Assembly (NCBI GenBank): GCA_944390225.1
Contig: CALXPB010000005.1
Coordinates: forward strand, 1 to 59,055
DNA: 59,055 nucleotides
Direction of reading: 5' to 3'
DNA from: an uncultured Alphaproteobacteria bacterium
Lineage (GTDB): Bacteria > Pseudomonadota > Alphaproteobacteria > Rs-D84
Shown here: positions 1-6,706 of the stretch, piece after piece
Position numbering within the stretch: position 1 is the stretch's first letter
How the letters are laid out: the number at the start of each line of letters is the position of its first letter
Program-made: the position numbers and the translations under genes
The notes under the pieces: generated by a model
What the model was told of the DNA's origin: nothing
What the model saw: the letters and a program-made list of their open reading frames with translations, nothing else
The model's database searches: none

Positions 1-73
1 TGTAGCTCAGCTGGTTTAGAGCGTCTGCCTGTCACGCAGAAGGTCGCGGGTTCGAGCCCCGTCAATCCCGCCA
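1..73 (+). tRNA. tRNA-Asp (GTC), 5' end cut by window edge
   Basis: The D arm, the anticodon loop CTGTCAC (anticodon GTC), the T arm with TTCGAGC and an encoded CCA end at 71-73 are all visible. The 3' acceptor strand CAATCCC (63-69) implies a 5' strand GGGATTG, of which only the last two bases (TG) lie in the window, so about five bases are missing. The discriminator is G, giving a GCCA tail that matches the UGGC element of the aspS leader at 2315-2321. Confidence 0.95.
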
Positions 74-80
74 GTTATTA

Positions 81-108
81 ACGTCATTCTTGAATGACGT
101 TTTTTATT
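81..108 (+). terminator. Rho-independent terminator after tRNA-Asp
   Basis: A nine-base stem ACGTCATTC / GAATGACGT (81-89 and 92-100) with a very short loop is followed by a T-rich run. It lies eight bases after the CCA end and ends the tRNA transcript. Confidence 0.85.
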
Positions 109-192
109 TTATTAGGATGATATACTTAATTTGAATAAAATTATAAAACATAAAAACTTTCTAACATACTTGCTATGAAGAATAATATTCTG

Positions 193-220
193 TTGCTATA
201 TCTTGTAAGATTGGTATACT
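193..220 (+). promoter_or_regulatory. Putative sigma70-type promoter of the lipoprotein gene
   Basis: TTGCTA at 193-198 and TATACT at 215-220 are separated by 16 bases. The predicted start lies about 30 bases before the ATG at 257. The string TATACTTAATTT also occurs around 120, so a second start further upstream is possible. Confidence 0.5.
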
Positions 221-256
221 TAATTTCAGAACAAGAATTATAACAAGGGGGAAACT

Positions 257-721
257 ATGAACAAGAAGTTATTTGCGATAATTGCGAGTGTATTGGCATT
301 ATCTGCTTGTGGGGACAAGACGCCAGATCCAGAGATGTTAAAGGGTGCCAGTTTTATATCTGCGGCCGAGGGTACAGATATAACATTAATGTTTGATGCG
401 ACAGATATGAAAGTGAACGGTCAAGTAGTAAACTTATACCACGGCACGTACGAGGCAAATGGAGATAAGATAAAGTTTGGTCCGATGGCATCTACTATGA
501 TGTTAGGTCCGACGAACGCCATGCAGACAGAGCAAGATTATTTTCAGTTTTTGACCACGGTCGAGACATACGATTTACAAGACGGTCGTCTAACGCTTAT
601 GAACGCGGAAGGTAAAGAGATAGTTTTTCAGCAAGTTGAGGAACCGGTAAGTGATACAGTTGAAGGGGTAGAAACGGTTGAGACAGTAGCAGTTGAAGAA
701 CCTGTTGCATCGCAGGATTAA
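257..721 (+). CDS. Lipoprotein of unknown function
   Basis: A 154-residue protein with a lipoprotein signal: MNKK, a hydrophobic stretch, and the lipobox LSAC with Cys at residue 18, so the mature protein should be lipid-anchored at the membrane. The start is supported by AAGGGGG a few bases upstream. The central part (about residues 30-120) looks globular; the last 30 residues are rich in Glu, Val and Thr and probably form a flexible tail. I recognise no family. It stands alone between two tRNA genes with its own promoter. That it is a lipoprotein is well supported; the role is unknown. Confidence 0.85.
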   Translation: MNKKLFAIIASVLALSACGDKTPDPEMLKGASFISAAEGTDITLMFDATDMKVNGQVVNLYHGTYEANGDKIKFGPMASTMMLGPTNAMQTEQDYFQFLTTVETYDLQDGRLTLMNAEGKEIVFQQVEEPVSDTVEGVETVETVAVEEPVASQD

Positions 722-746
722 AATCTAGTTTTTATCTTAAAAAGCC

Positions 747-775
747 TTGACAAGGGGGATAAAGGCAGTTATAAT
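747..775 (+). promoter_or_regulatory. Consensus promoter of tRNA-Glu
   Basis: TTGACA at 747-752 and TATAAT at 770-775 with 17 bases between them are perfect sigma70 boxes at ideal spacing. They lie 35 bases before the tRNA-Glu 5' end and show that the housekeeping sigma factor uses the standard consensus. Confidence 0.92.
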
Positions 776-810
776 TTGGCGGCGTTTTGAATAAGAAACG
801 CGGCAGTTTT

Positions 811-886
811 GGCCCCATCGTCTAGAGGCCTAGGACACCGCCCTTTCAAGGCGAGAACACCAGTTCGAATCTGGTTGGGGCTGCCA
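811..886 (+). tRNA. tRNA-Glu (TTC)
   Basis: A complete cloverleaf: acceptor GGCCCCA pairs with TGGGGCT (G-U at the first pair), anticodon loop CTTTCAA with anticodon TTC, T arm with TTCGAAT and encoded CCA. Its 3' tail and the following bases (881-895) recur twice downstream at 2570 and 3423 as apparent tRNA-end remnants. Confidence 0.96.
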
Positions 887-892
887 AGATAA

Positions 893-920
893 AACGACCT
901 GAAAAGGTCGTTTCTTTTTA
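893..920. terminator. Bidirectional terminator between tRNA-Glu and aspS
   Basis: AACGACCT (893-900), loop GAAA, AGGTCGTT (905-912) and then a T-rich run. On the minus strand the same hairpin is followed by TTTT, so it also ends the aspS transcript, whose stop codon touches it. Confidence 0.88.
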
Positions 921-2231
921 TGGCATTATGCGTGTCGGGCCACGGAATAAGAAAGTAGCCTCCCTTAAACTTGGCAATTCCAACAACTGTTTTATAAATC
1001 TGGCACCGCCCATTCCCCAACCACCATGCGGAGGCATACCATATCTAAAACAATCCAGATACCATTGAAGCCCCTCTTGATGAAGTCCTTTTTCTTTTAG
1101 CTGTTCACACAGTTTTTCATAGGACTCTTCACGTTGGGCACAAGTAACCAATTCTACCCCTTTGTATATCAAGTCAGCAGAAATAGATATCGCTTGTCCT
1201 ATTTCGCTTATACCCTTTTTATGGTAAAAAGGTCTGGTTTCCCACAGGAACTCGGTAATGAATACGAATTGCGAACCTGTTGTTTTTTCAACATAATCAC
1301 CTATCGCTTTTTCTTCCGCCGTTGTTAAATCAGGTGATTCACTTACCTGCCCCAATTTTTTCAGAATCTTTTTCGCCTGATACATAGTAATTCTTGGTAT
1401 CGGTTTCTTTAACTGGAAATCATATATACCAAAGTATTTCTTAATTTCTGGTCCAACCGCTTTGCGTACACTTGTTAGCATATATGCAATAGTTCGCTCC
1501 AAAGTTTCCATAACATCTTCAAAGCTTTCTATATACCCCATTTCTACGTCAAGCGATGTAAATTCTGTTGAATGGCGCGTGGTAAAAGAATGGTCTGCCC
1601 GAAATGCCGGTGCAACCTCAAAAACTCGCTCCAAACCAGAAGCTATCGCCATCTGTTTAAATAATTGCGGAGATTGAGCAAGATATGCTTTTTTGCCAAA
1701 ATAATCCAAGCTGAACAGCTCTGCTTTTGATTCTGACGGTGTCGCCATTATCTTTGGCGTTTGGATTTCCAAGAAGCCCTCTTTTAATAAGGCTTCCCTG
1801 TAACCGGTCAAAGCTGCAGACAAAGCCTTCATTACTGTTGCGCCTTTTGCACGACGTAACGTCAGAAAACGCCAATCTTGACATTTTTCAGAAGAAACTT
1901 CTGCTCCCTTTTCTATGACATGTATCGGCAAAGCTTCCGCCAGCGACAAAACCTTTATCACAGACACAGCAATCTCAACCCCCTGTTCAGTACAAGCAGT
2001 TTGTTTTACTATACCTGTTATTTCTAGCACAGATTCCGTCGTTATGGTCTTTGCCAATTCAAAGGCTGAACCCGAACGTTCTATAACGCACTGCACAGTA
2101 CCAGTTATATCACGCAACACGATAAACGTAACCGAACTCTGCACGCGCAACGTTTGCACATGCCCTTTTATTTTTACTTCTTCGCCAATTTTATGTGGAA
2201 TTTCGGCGATATGCGTTCTTATTATAGACAT
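918..2231 (-). CDS. aspS: Aspartyl-tRNA synthetase, archaeal / non-discriminating type
   Basis: A 437-residue class IIb synthetase that charges tRNA-Asp. An N-terminal OB-fold (about residues 10-95) that binds the anticodon is followed by the catalytic core with motif 1 (GFLEIQTPKIM), motif 2 (FRADHSFTTRHSTEF) and motif 3 in the last 35 residues. The length, the lack of the bacterial GAD insertion and the ending TRIMP mark the archaeal type rather than the roughly 590-residue bacterial AspRS. Family knowledge: such enzymes are often non-discriminating and may also charge tRNA-Asn, which would need GatCAB; that cannot be judged here. The start at 2231 is chosen because AAAGGAGG lies just upstream; an in-frame extension to 2291 would run through the leader hairpin. 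Expression is probably controlled by the T-box leader. An AsnRS of the same class is a less likely alternative. Confidence 0.9.
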   Translation of the reverse strand: MSIIRTHIAEIPHKIGEEVKIKGHVQTLRVQSSVTFIVLRDITGTVQCVIERSGSAFELAKTITTESVLEITGIVKQTACTEQGVEIAVSVIKVLSLAEALPIHVIEKGAEVSSEKCQDWRFLTLRRAKGATVMKALSAALTGYREALLKEGFLEIQTPKIMATPSESKAELFSLDYFGKKAYLAQSPQLFKQMAIASGLERVFEVAPAFRADHSFTTRHSTEFTSLDVEMGYIESFEDVMETLERTIAYMLTSVRKAVGPEIKKYFGIYDFQLKKPIPRITMYQAKKILKKLGQVSESPDLTTAEEKAIGDYVEKTTGSQFVFITEFLWETRPFYHKKGISEIGQAISISADLIYKGVELVTCAQREESYEKLCEQLKEKGLHQEGLQWYLDCFRYGMPPHGGWGMGGARFIKQLLELPSLREATFLFRGPTRIMP

Positions 2232-2492
2232 TTTAACCTCCTTTGTGTTGTTTATTTGTTTCAAATAAGAACACAAGGACGTTTTACGCATATCTAAAGA
2301 TAAGCGGACAACGTGGTGCCACCTTGTTTTATGATATCATCACTGATATCACCTTGATAACTCTCGCAGATCGCCGACCTTGAAAGAGTCCTTTGCTGTA
2401 ACGGGCATACCCGGGAAGTTCTAATAAGCCCGACTGACGTCGGCACCGTTCTTCTTCCGCCTCCCCATTGTTAGTGGATTATCGGCTTTATT
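2232..2492 (-). promoter_or_regulatory. T-box riboswitch (translational type) in the aspS leader
   Basis: Read on the minus strand, the leader holds an eight-pair stem III (TGATATCA, loop GTGA, 2332-2351), then ACAAGG (2327-2322), the bulge UGGCACC (2321-2315) and ACGU (2314-2311). These can pair with ACGU-CCUUGU at 2282-2273, which forms the standard T-box antiterminator fold. UGGC fits the GCCA end of tRNA-Asp or tRNA-Asn. The same CCUUGUGUU can instead pair with AACACAAAGG, which overlaps the Shine-Dalgarno AAAGGAGG; the hairpin spans 2240-2278 and has an inner UUAUUUG/CAAAUAA stem. No U-tract follows, so control of translation rather than termination is inferred: uncharged tRNA would free the ribosome site. 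Stem I lies between 2360 and 2480, but its specifier codon could not be assigned with confidence. Confidence 0.82.
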
Positions 2493-2498
2493 ATGGTT

Positions 2499-2526
2499 AT
2501 TATAGATTACACAAATTATTTTTCAA
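2499..2526 (-). promoter_or_regulatory. Promoter of the aspS T-box leader
   Basis: On the minus strand TTGAAA (2526-2521) and TATAAT (2504-2499) are 16 bases apart. The predicted start near 2492 gives a leader of about 260 nt, a usual length for a T-box. Confidence 0.78.
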
Positions 2527-2556
2527 GTTAAAAAAATCCCACGTCAATCCTAAAAC

Positions 2557-2590
2557 TGCACAATAGGCTCTGCCAAGATAAAACCGCCCG
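2557..2590. repeat. Direct repeat copy 1, resembling the tRNA-Glu tail
   Basis: TGCAC, three variable bases, then a 26-base block beginning AGGCTCTGCCA and ending AACCGCCCG. The same block recurs exactly at 3418-3443. The part CTGCCAAGATAAAAC is identical to the end of tRNA-Glu plus its flank (881-895). The pair brackets a small two-gene cassette. Confidence 0.85.
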
Positions 2591-2610
2591 TTTGGGCGGA
2601 TTTTTATTTA
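2584..2610. terminator. Terminator at the end of the cassette genes
   Basis: CCGCCC (2584-2589), loop GTTT, GGGCGG (2594-2599), with ATTTTTATTT on the plus side and TTTTATCTT on the minus side. It follows the stop of the minus-strand gene at 2616 and can work in both directions. Confidence 0.8.
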
Positions 2611-2615
2611 TATTT

Positions 2616-2801
2616 TTATTTTTCTATGCCTTGAACTCTAACTGTCCCTGCCTTCCCTGATTTCAACCATTCTAAAACAGAAATTCTTGCGTCTATACTC
2701 GCTTTTTCTGCTTCTGTTTCTGTGGGGATTTTCTTCAAAGCATCTATTACCGCATCTATTTTTGACACAACCTCTTCAGTTAATACTTTACTTTTATTCA
2801 T
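2616..2801 (-). CDS. Small hypothetical protein, helical
   Basis: A 61-residue protein with a convincing ribosome site (AAAGGAGAG before the ATG). It is rich in Lys, Glu, Ala and Ile with heptad-like spacing, so a helical hairpin is likely. No signal peptide or membrane segment is visible and I recognise no family. It is the second gene of a pair, 20 bases after the gene at 2822, inside the segment bounded by direct repeats. A small cargo protein of a mobile cassette is possible but is inference. Confidence 0.65.
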   Translation of the reverse strand: MNKSKVLTEEVVSKIDAVIDALKKIPTETEAEKASIDARISVLEWLKSGKAGTVRVQGIEK

Positions 2802-2821
2802 GTTCTCTCCTTTACTTTACC

Positions 2822-3181
2822 TTACCTGATATGAAAAAAATGATTTTTATACAAATTATTTTTTACGTTTCTATCAAACAAAAAAGAATTATTTATAACA
2901 TTTATCGACTTTGCATCTTCCTTCTTATCTTCATCTTTTGGAACATATGTTATTTCTTTGTCGTCATCATATTCTATTAATTCGTCTATTTCTATTTCAT
3001 AATATTGACCCGTATCATCTTGATAAATAACAGTCTCTGAATCTACTGGCACTTCTATCACACCGCTATCTTCTGGTTCGTCCCATTCAGATGTATCTAT
3101 ACTCCAACTATCGAACATAAATCTGTTATTATACTTTACGGCATTGCTTTCTTTTTTATTATAAATACAATCTAATCGCAT
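2822..3181 (-). CDS. Hypothetical acidic protein
   Basis: A 119-residue protein starting at the ATG at 3181; a GTG at 3196 would add five residues. The ribosome site is weak (GAGGTG, about 13 bases away), so the start is uncertain. Residues 30-110 are strongly acidic, with many Asp and Glu and runs such as EYDDDKEITYV, and the end is basic. No family is recognised. It is cotranscribed with the gene at 2616. Acidic proteins of this size include DNA mimics and anti-defence proteins, but nothing specific supports that here. Confidence 0.55.
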   Translation of the reverse strand: MRLDCIYNKKESNAVKYNNRFMFDSWSIDTSEWDEPEDSGVIEVPVDSETVIYQDDTGQYYEIEIDELIEYDDDKEITYVPKDEDKKEDAKSINVINNSFLFDRNVKNNLYKNHFFHIR

Positions 3182-3213
3182 TGACTTTTTAAGCACCTCT
3201 TTTTAAAAATAAA

Positions 3214-3277
3214 TAATTATTTTTTCAATATATATTTTAATATATATAATTATTTTTTCAATATATATTTTAATATA
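3214..3277. repeat. AT-only tandem repeat, period 33, two units
   Basis: The 31-base string TAATTATTTTTTCAATATAT... begins at 3214 and again at 3247, giving two nearly perfect units. It sits just upstream of the gene at 3181 (minus strand), where its promoter is expected, so the repeat may alter promoter spacing or activity. The rest of 3278-3410 holds no gene that I can support. Confidence 0.85.
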
Positions 3278-3409
3278 ACTGCAGATAAATAATGAAAGTA
3301 TCTAAGTGTTTTACAAAAAGATATCTTATATACTTACAGTCGATCTATTTTCTTATTATACTTTATCGCCAAATTGCTAAGATATCTTCTATATCATCAG
3401 TCCGAGAGT

Positions 3410-3443
3410 TGCACCGCAGGCTCTGCCAAGATAAAACCGCCCG
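3410..3443. repeat. Direct repeat copy 2, resembling the tRNA-Glu tail
   Basis: The partner of the repeat at 2557: TGCAC, three variable bases, then an identical 26-base block containing CTGCCAAGATAAAAC. The distance between copies is 853 bases. Confidence 0.85.
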
Positions 3444-3460
3444 AATAGGCGGTTTTCTTA
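3435..3460. terminator. Terminator shared by repeat copy 2 and the gene at 3458
   Basis: AACCGCC (3435-3441), a six-base loop, GGCGGTT (3448-3454) and T-rich flanks on both strands. It overlaps the stop codon of the minus-strand gene that ends at 3458. Confidence 0.75.
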
Positions 3461-4237
3461 ATGTTCCGATACATTTTTACGGTCTTGTATCACATTTATT
3501 GTTTGGGCCGAAACCTTTATCGTTTTCATCGGTGCTACCTTGAAACGTTTTTCGTTAAAATCTTTGTTCTTTTTAACCGCATTTGAAAAACGATTTTCAT
3601 AGTACTTCTGTGCATCAACAAACAGTTTTCGTATTTGCTTTGCTTGCTCGCTATTTTTATCTAAATCAAACAAGCAAACATTACCAAAAGTCAAAAACTG
3701 TCTGCACAACTTCTTAAATGAAGCATCGTATAAGGGTTTACCTTCTGCTGCACCAAGTACGACACCCGCTAAATCCAAAGACATATGTTCTTTCGCAAAT
3801 ACGTCTTTCTGCTTGTCCAGAACCTTGGCAGATTTTAAAACCGCTTCCAAAACATCTGATTCACTTGGGTTTGCGTTTCCAACCAAAAAACCTTCTGCAA
3901 TCGAAGACACTTCTGCAACATACTTTAACAGAATGTTAGAATAAGGATTTGCCCCAACAAGTTTTACCGGTAACGCAGCATAATTCTGGCACAATCTTTT
4001 ATAATACACAATATACTGTTCACGATGTGCATTATAATATGCAACCATTTTTGCAACCTTGTTATCCTTGCTGACATTACCTTGTATAGAATAACGGTAA
4101 ATAATAACTTTATTCCCAATCAAGTCAAATGAACCAGCACGCATTTCTGACATATTATTTTCATAATATCTCAACAAATTATCATTAATAACAACGTCTT
4201 TAAAAGAAATGCTTATCGGCTTATTATCCAAACTCAT
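3458..4237 (-). CDS. Hypothetical protein
   Basis: A 259-residue soluble-looking protein starting at ATG 4237 behind AAAGGAT. There is no signal peptide or membrane segment. The middle (about residues 110-200) is rich in Ala, Leu and Val and probably helical; the last 50 residues are basic. I recognise no family. It has its own promoter and terminator and is divergent from the gene at 4470. As an orphan in the accessory stretch it may be specific to this lineage. Confidence 0.7.
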   Translation of the reverse strand: MSLDNKPISISFKDVVINDNLLRYYENNMSEMRAGSFDLIGNKVIIYRYSIQGNVSKDNKVAKMVAYYNAHREQYIVYYKRLCQNYAALPVKLVGANPYSNILLKYVAEVSSIAEGFLVGNANPSESDVLEAVLKSAKVLDKQKDVFAKEHMSLDLAGVVLGAAEGKPLYDASFKKLCRQFLTFGNVCLFDLDKNSEQAKQIRKLFVDAQKYYENRFSNAVKKNKDFNEKRFKVAPMKTIKVSAQTINVIQDRKNVSEH

Positions 4238-4263
4238 TTTTTATCCTTTTTACTTTTTTCACG

Positions 4264-4293
4264 AGAATAACACAAAAGAACCTTATTTGTCAA
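4264..4293 (-). promoter_or_regulatory. Promoter of the gene at 4237 (minus)
   Basis: On the minus strand TTGACA (4293-4288) and TATTCT (4269-4264) are 18 bases apart, about 27 bases before the start codon. Confidence 0.65.
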
Positions 4294-4414
4294 GAATAAA
4301 AACGTGACATGTTTGCAATACTTAATCGTACTTTGAATTCGGGATATATTATTATATAAACACTTGCATAAAATGTCCGAGAATTCAATTATACTAATAT
4401 AAAAAACAAAAAAC

Positions 4415-4443
4415 TTGACATCTTTTATTTTTTGTACTATATT
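4415..4443 (+). promoter_or_regulatory. Promoter of the gene at 4470
   Basis: TTGACA at 4415-4420 and TATATT at 4438-4443 are 17 bases apart, 26 bases before the ATG. Confidence 0.75.
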
Positions 4444-4469
4444 TATAAAAACAAAAAAGGGATAGAAAT

Positions 4470-4973
4470 ATGAAAAACAAAGAAACTATCGTTTTCTCTT
4501 CTTTGGCCTTGGCTACGTTGTTTAGCATAGCATATCGCGCAATCAGCAATCATAAAGTACCCGCCAGTAACAAGACCGAGATAGAAAACCTGCAATTTAA
4601 TTTGGATCATTATGAAGCAAAGTATGAAATTTTCTGGGAGGATGCAGTTAAACTTTCTAGAACGGCTTTTCTAGAATCTGAACAGGGTCAAGAATTGCTA
4701 AGACAAATTAACAACCCCCAAAAAACTCTTCTTGACGCGCTGAACGCTTATGATTCTGCCGAAGCCGTATTTATAAGCGACAAATTAAGTCAAAATCCCG
4801 AGTTGATAAAGGCGTTATTCAAAATGCAACAAGCCGAGAAAGAAATTAAACAAACAAGACACATTTTAGATTCTTTGGACGATCAGGAAACCAAACGTGC
4901 TAAAATGTTAGAAACACCAACATATGTACGTTTTAAACGTAATATAAGTTCTATGTTTCAGAAATCTCGTTAA
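4470..4973 (+). CDS. Membrane-anchored coiled-coil protein, unknown
   Basis: A 167-residue protein with ribosome site AAAAGGGAT. Residues 6-24 form one hydrophobic segment that could be an anchor or an uncleaved signal; the rest is Glu/Lys/Gln-rich and helical, with likely coiled-coil stretches around 35-60 and 105-135. No catalytic motif is visible and no family is recognised. It is a single-gene unit with a clear promoter and terminator. The topology (short anchor, soluble helical tail) is predicted from sequence alone. Confidence 0.7.
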   Translation: MKNKETIVFSSLALATLFSIAYRAISNHKVPASNKTEIENLQFNLDHYEAKYEIFWEDAVKLSRTAFLESEQGQELLRQINNPQKTLLDALNAYDSAEAVFISDKLSQNPELIKALFKMQQAEKEIKQTRHILDSLDDQETKRAKMLETPTYVRFKRNISSMFQKSR

Positions 4974-4983
4974 AGATTTATAA

Positions 4984-5010
4984 AAAACCGCCTGTTTGGG
5001 CGGTTTTTTC
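4984..5010 (+). terminator. Terminator after the gene at 4470
   Basis: CCGCC, loop TGTTTG, GGCGG, flanked by A-run and T-run, eleven bases after the stop codon. Confidence 0.85.
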
Positions 5011-5070
5011 TTGGCTTTTAAACACATTGTGAATGGTTGTAATTAACATGATATAAACACGTTAAATTGA

Positions 5071-5454
5071 TTTTTCAATTCATTATGGTATAATATTTTA
5101 AAAGGCATAATTTATGAAAATCAGGGTACGGTTTTTACTGATGTAGATAACAGAACAGGTTCTTTCTTTGGTATATCTTTATCTTTGTATAATGAATATT
5201 TTACAAACCCCGAAAAAATAAAAAACTTATTACAAGATACATATTATAAATATGTAAAAAACCATATTATTGAAGAACGCCCTAATGGTGCAAGACGTTA
5301 TAAAGTTTCTGCGTTAAATCTTCCAGGTGATAAAATTGGATACTACGTATTGAATGGTATGCAGGAATTAATAAAGGGAAACCCGGAATACACAAAAATA
5401 TTTGAAGAAACCAAACCTTTGCCTCCTATAAACCAAAATCAAACACAGCGATAA
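5071..5454 (+). pseudogene. Gene remnant or gene with non-standard start, unknown family
   Basis: The frame is open from 5071 to the stop at 5454 and reads like coding sequence from about 5113 (YENQGTVFTDVDNRTGSFFG), well before the first usual start, TTG at 5185. There is no ATG, GTG or TTG upstream in frame. AAAGG at 5101-5105 precedes an ATG at 5114 that lies in another frame and stops after ten codons, and an ATT at 5110 in the right frame. So this is either a truncated or frameshifted relic or a gene using a rare start. The C-terminal 60 residues look globular with a Pro/Gln tail. No family is recognised. Confidence 0.5.
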
Positions 5455-5532
5455 ATATTTATACTATTCTCATCTATGTGAAAAATTTCTTTAGGCACAA
5501 CAAATATTTACATATTTTATTTCAAGCTTTGT

Positions 5533-5646
5533 TCAATTTTCCTGCAAAAATCCACCTGACTGTAATTTCCACAATCTTGCGTATTCACCTTTACGACGAA
5601 GTAAAGATTGATGGCTTCCTTGTTCTACAACAAGCAGACAGAGGCT
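5533..5646 (-). pseudogene. C-terminal remnant of an ABC transporter ATPase
   Basis: On the minus strand this stretch translates to [20 protein letters not shown] followed by [12 protein letters not shown] and a stop. That is the hallmark end of exporter-type ABC proteins such as MsbA: the H-loop-distal VEQGTHEELL segment and the YARLWxLQ tail. Reading upstream (5647 onward) meets a stop codon and no Walker or signature motifs, so only the last 30-odd residues survive. It marks deletion or replacement at this locus. The overlapping plus-strand frame 5478-5726 is its antisense shadow. Confidence 0.8.
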
Positions 5647-5729
5647 CTATTTTTTACATTAGTATTTTTGCAAATAATAAATTGACAGAACCTAAAAATA
5701 TGCTAAAACCGTTTAAAACGGGATAAAAT

Positions 5730-6614
5730 ATGGATAAAAAAATTTTATTTGATAATTTTATTTATGACGTCAGAAAGAAAAAGTTTATTCAAACCGACGC
5801 AAATATTTATACGGACGGGTTCATATCTGCTATTAAAAAAGAGTTTCGTTTGAAGCGCGTTCATCTGGAAGAAAACCCGACAGAAAATATAACCAGAATT
5901 TTTGCGAACAAAACACTTATCCTTGAAATTAAAGACGGGCATATAATTAGTCTGTACATGCCAAAGACAAAGAGAATCAAAAATAAATTCTTGTTTTTAA
6001 ACACAGAATTAAAAAAGGCGGTTTTTCAGAGTGCAAAATATTTTGACAATCATTTTCTAGGTTCAAATGAAAAACTCTCTGATTTTCAGGCTCCGAACGG
6101 CGAGTTTTTTGGTGATTGGTTCATGCCAAAGAACACCGAACTTGAAACAATTTCTCTGCCCAAAGCGGTACAATTCGGCAATTTCTTTTTATCTGCTAAT
6201 GAAAAACTTACAAAAGTTATCGTGCCAGAAGTTCAGAAAATCGGTTTCGGTTTTTTAGTAAGAAATAAAAATCTTAAATCTATAAATTTAGATAAACTTA
6301 TTAAACTTGGTGGTTATTTTATGCCCGCAAACGAGGAGTTATCCAAAATAAAATTATTAAGCTGCGAAGAAATTCATAACGGCTTTATGATTAATAATAA
6401 AAAATTAAAAAAAATACATTTAAATAGTCTAATTTATCTTGGAAATAATTTTTTACCGAGCAACAACAAGAATCTTTCTGTCTTTTACGCACCCAAATTA
6501 TCCATTAAATACATCGAAAAACAAATTAATCCCAGAGTAAAAGAATTATACTTGCAAGATATCTACAAAGAAACCAAAAAATTAACAAATCCGAATATAC
6601 AAAAAACAAAATAA
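5730..6614 (+). CDS. Repeat protein of the BspA-like leucine-rich type, paralogue A
   Basis: A 294-residue protein with GGGAT before the ATG. An N-terminal domain of about 90 residues (DNFIYD... IFANKTLILEIKD) is followed by roughly seven repeats of 22-23 residues with the pattern L..I.LP....IG..FL..N, e.g. LETISLPKAVQFGNFFL. This resembles the LRR_5/BspA-like solenoid. There is no signal peptide, so it is cytoplasmic or exported by another route. The gene at 8939 has the same domain order and a related N-terminal domain, so the two are paralogues on either side of a secreted Cys-rich protein. A binding role is likely from the fold; the partner is unknown. Confidence 0.75.
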   Translation: MDKKILFDNFIYDVRKKKFIQTDANIYTDGFISAIKKEFRLKRVHLEENPTENITRIFANKTLILEIKDGHIISLYMPKTKRIKNKFLFLNTELKKAVFQSAKYFDNHFLGSNEKLSDFQAPNGEFFGDWFMPKNTELETISLPKAVQFGNFFLSANEKLTKVIVPEVQKIGFGFLVRNKNLKSINLDKLIKLGGYFMPANEELSKIKLLSCEEIHNGFMINNKKLKKIHLNSLIYLGNNFLPSNNKNLSVFYAPKLSIKYIEKQINPRVKELYLQDIYKETKKLTNPNIQKTK

Positions 6615-6625
6615 TTATAAAAAAC

Positions 6626-6648
6626 TGCCACTGGGGCAATTCTTTTTT
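6626..6648 (+). terminator. Weak terminator after paralogue A
   Basis: A short stem TGCC/GGCA (6626-6629, 6635-6638) followed by ATTCTTTTTT. Confidence 0.45.
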
Positions 6649-6706
6649 ATAAAAAATAATTCCTGAAAGTATCGGTTTTCTGCCGTCTGCCTAGGATTTT
6701 TATATG

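Noticed and set aside
769-1020. 83-residue minus-strand ORF across tRNA-Glu
   Set aside because: It runs through a tRNA gene and a terminator and overlaps the end of aspS.
2240-2278. Hairpin before aspS as a Rho-independent terminator
   Set aside because: It lacks a U-tract and its right arm covers the ribosome site, so sequestration of translation fits better.
2232-2291. N-terminal extension of aspS to 2291
   Set aside because: The extra 20 residues would be read from the T-box hairpin, and the strong ribosome site lies before the ATG at 2231.
3214-3277. CRISPR array
   Set aside because: Only two adjacent AT-only units without spacers and no cas genes; a plain tandem repeat.
3292-3543. 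83-residue plus-strand ORF
   Set aside because: It crosses repeat copy 2 and its terminator and runs into the minus-strand gene at 3458; no ribosome site.
5478-5726. 82-residue plus-strand ORF
   Set aside because: It is the antisense of the ABC transporter remnant at 5533-5646 and has no ribosome site or family likeness.
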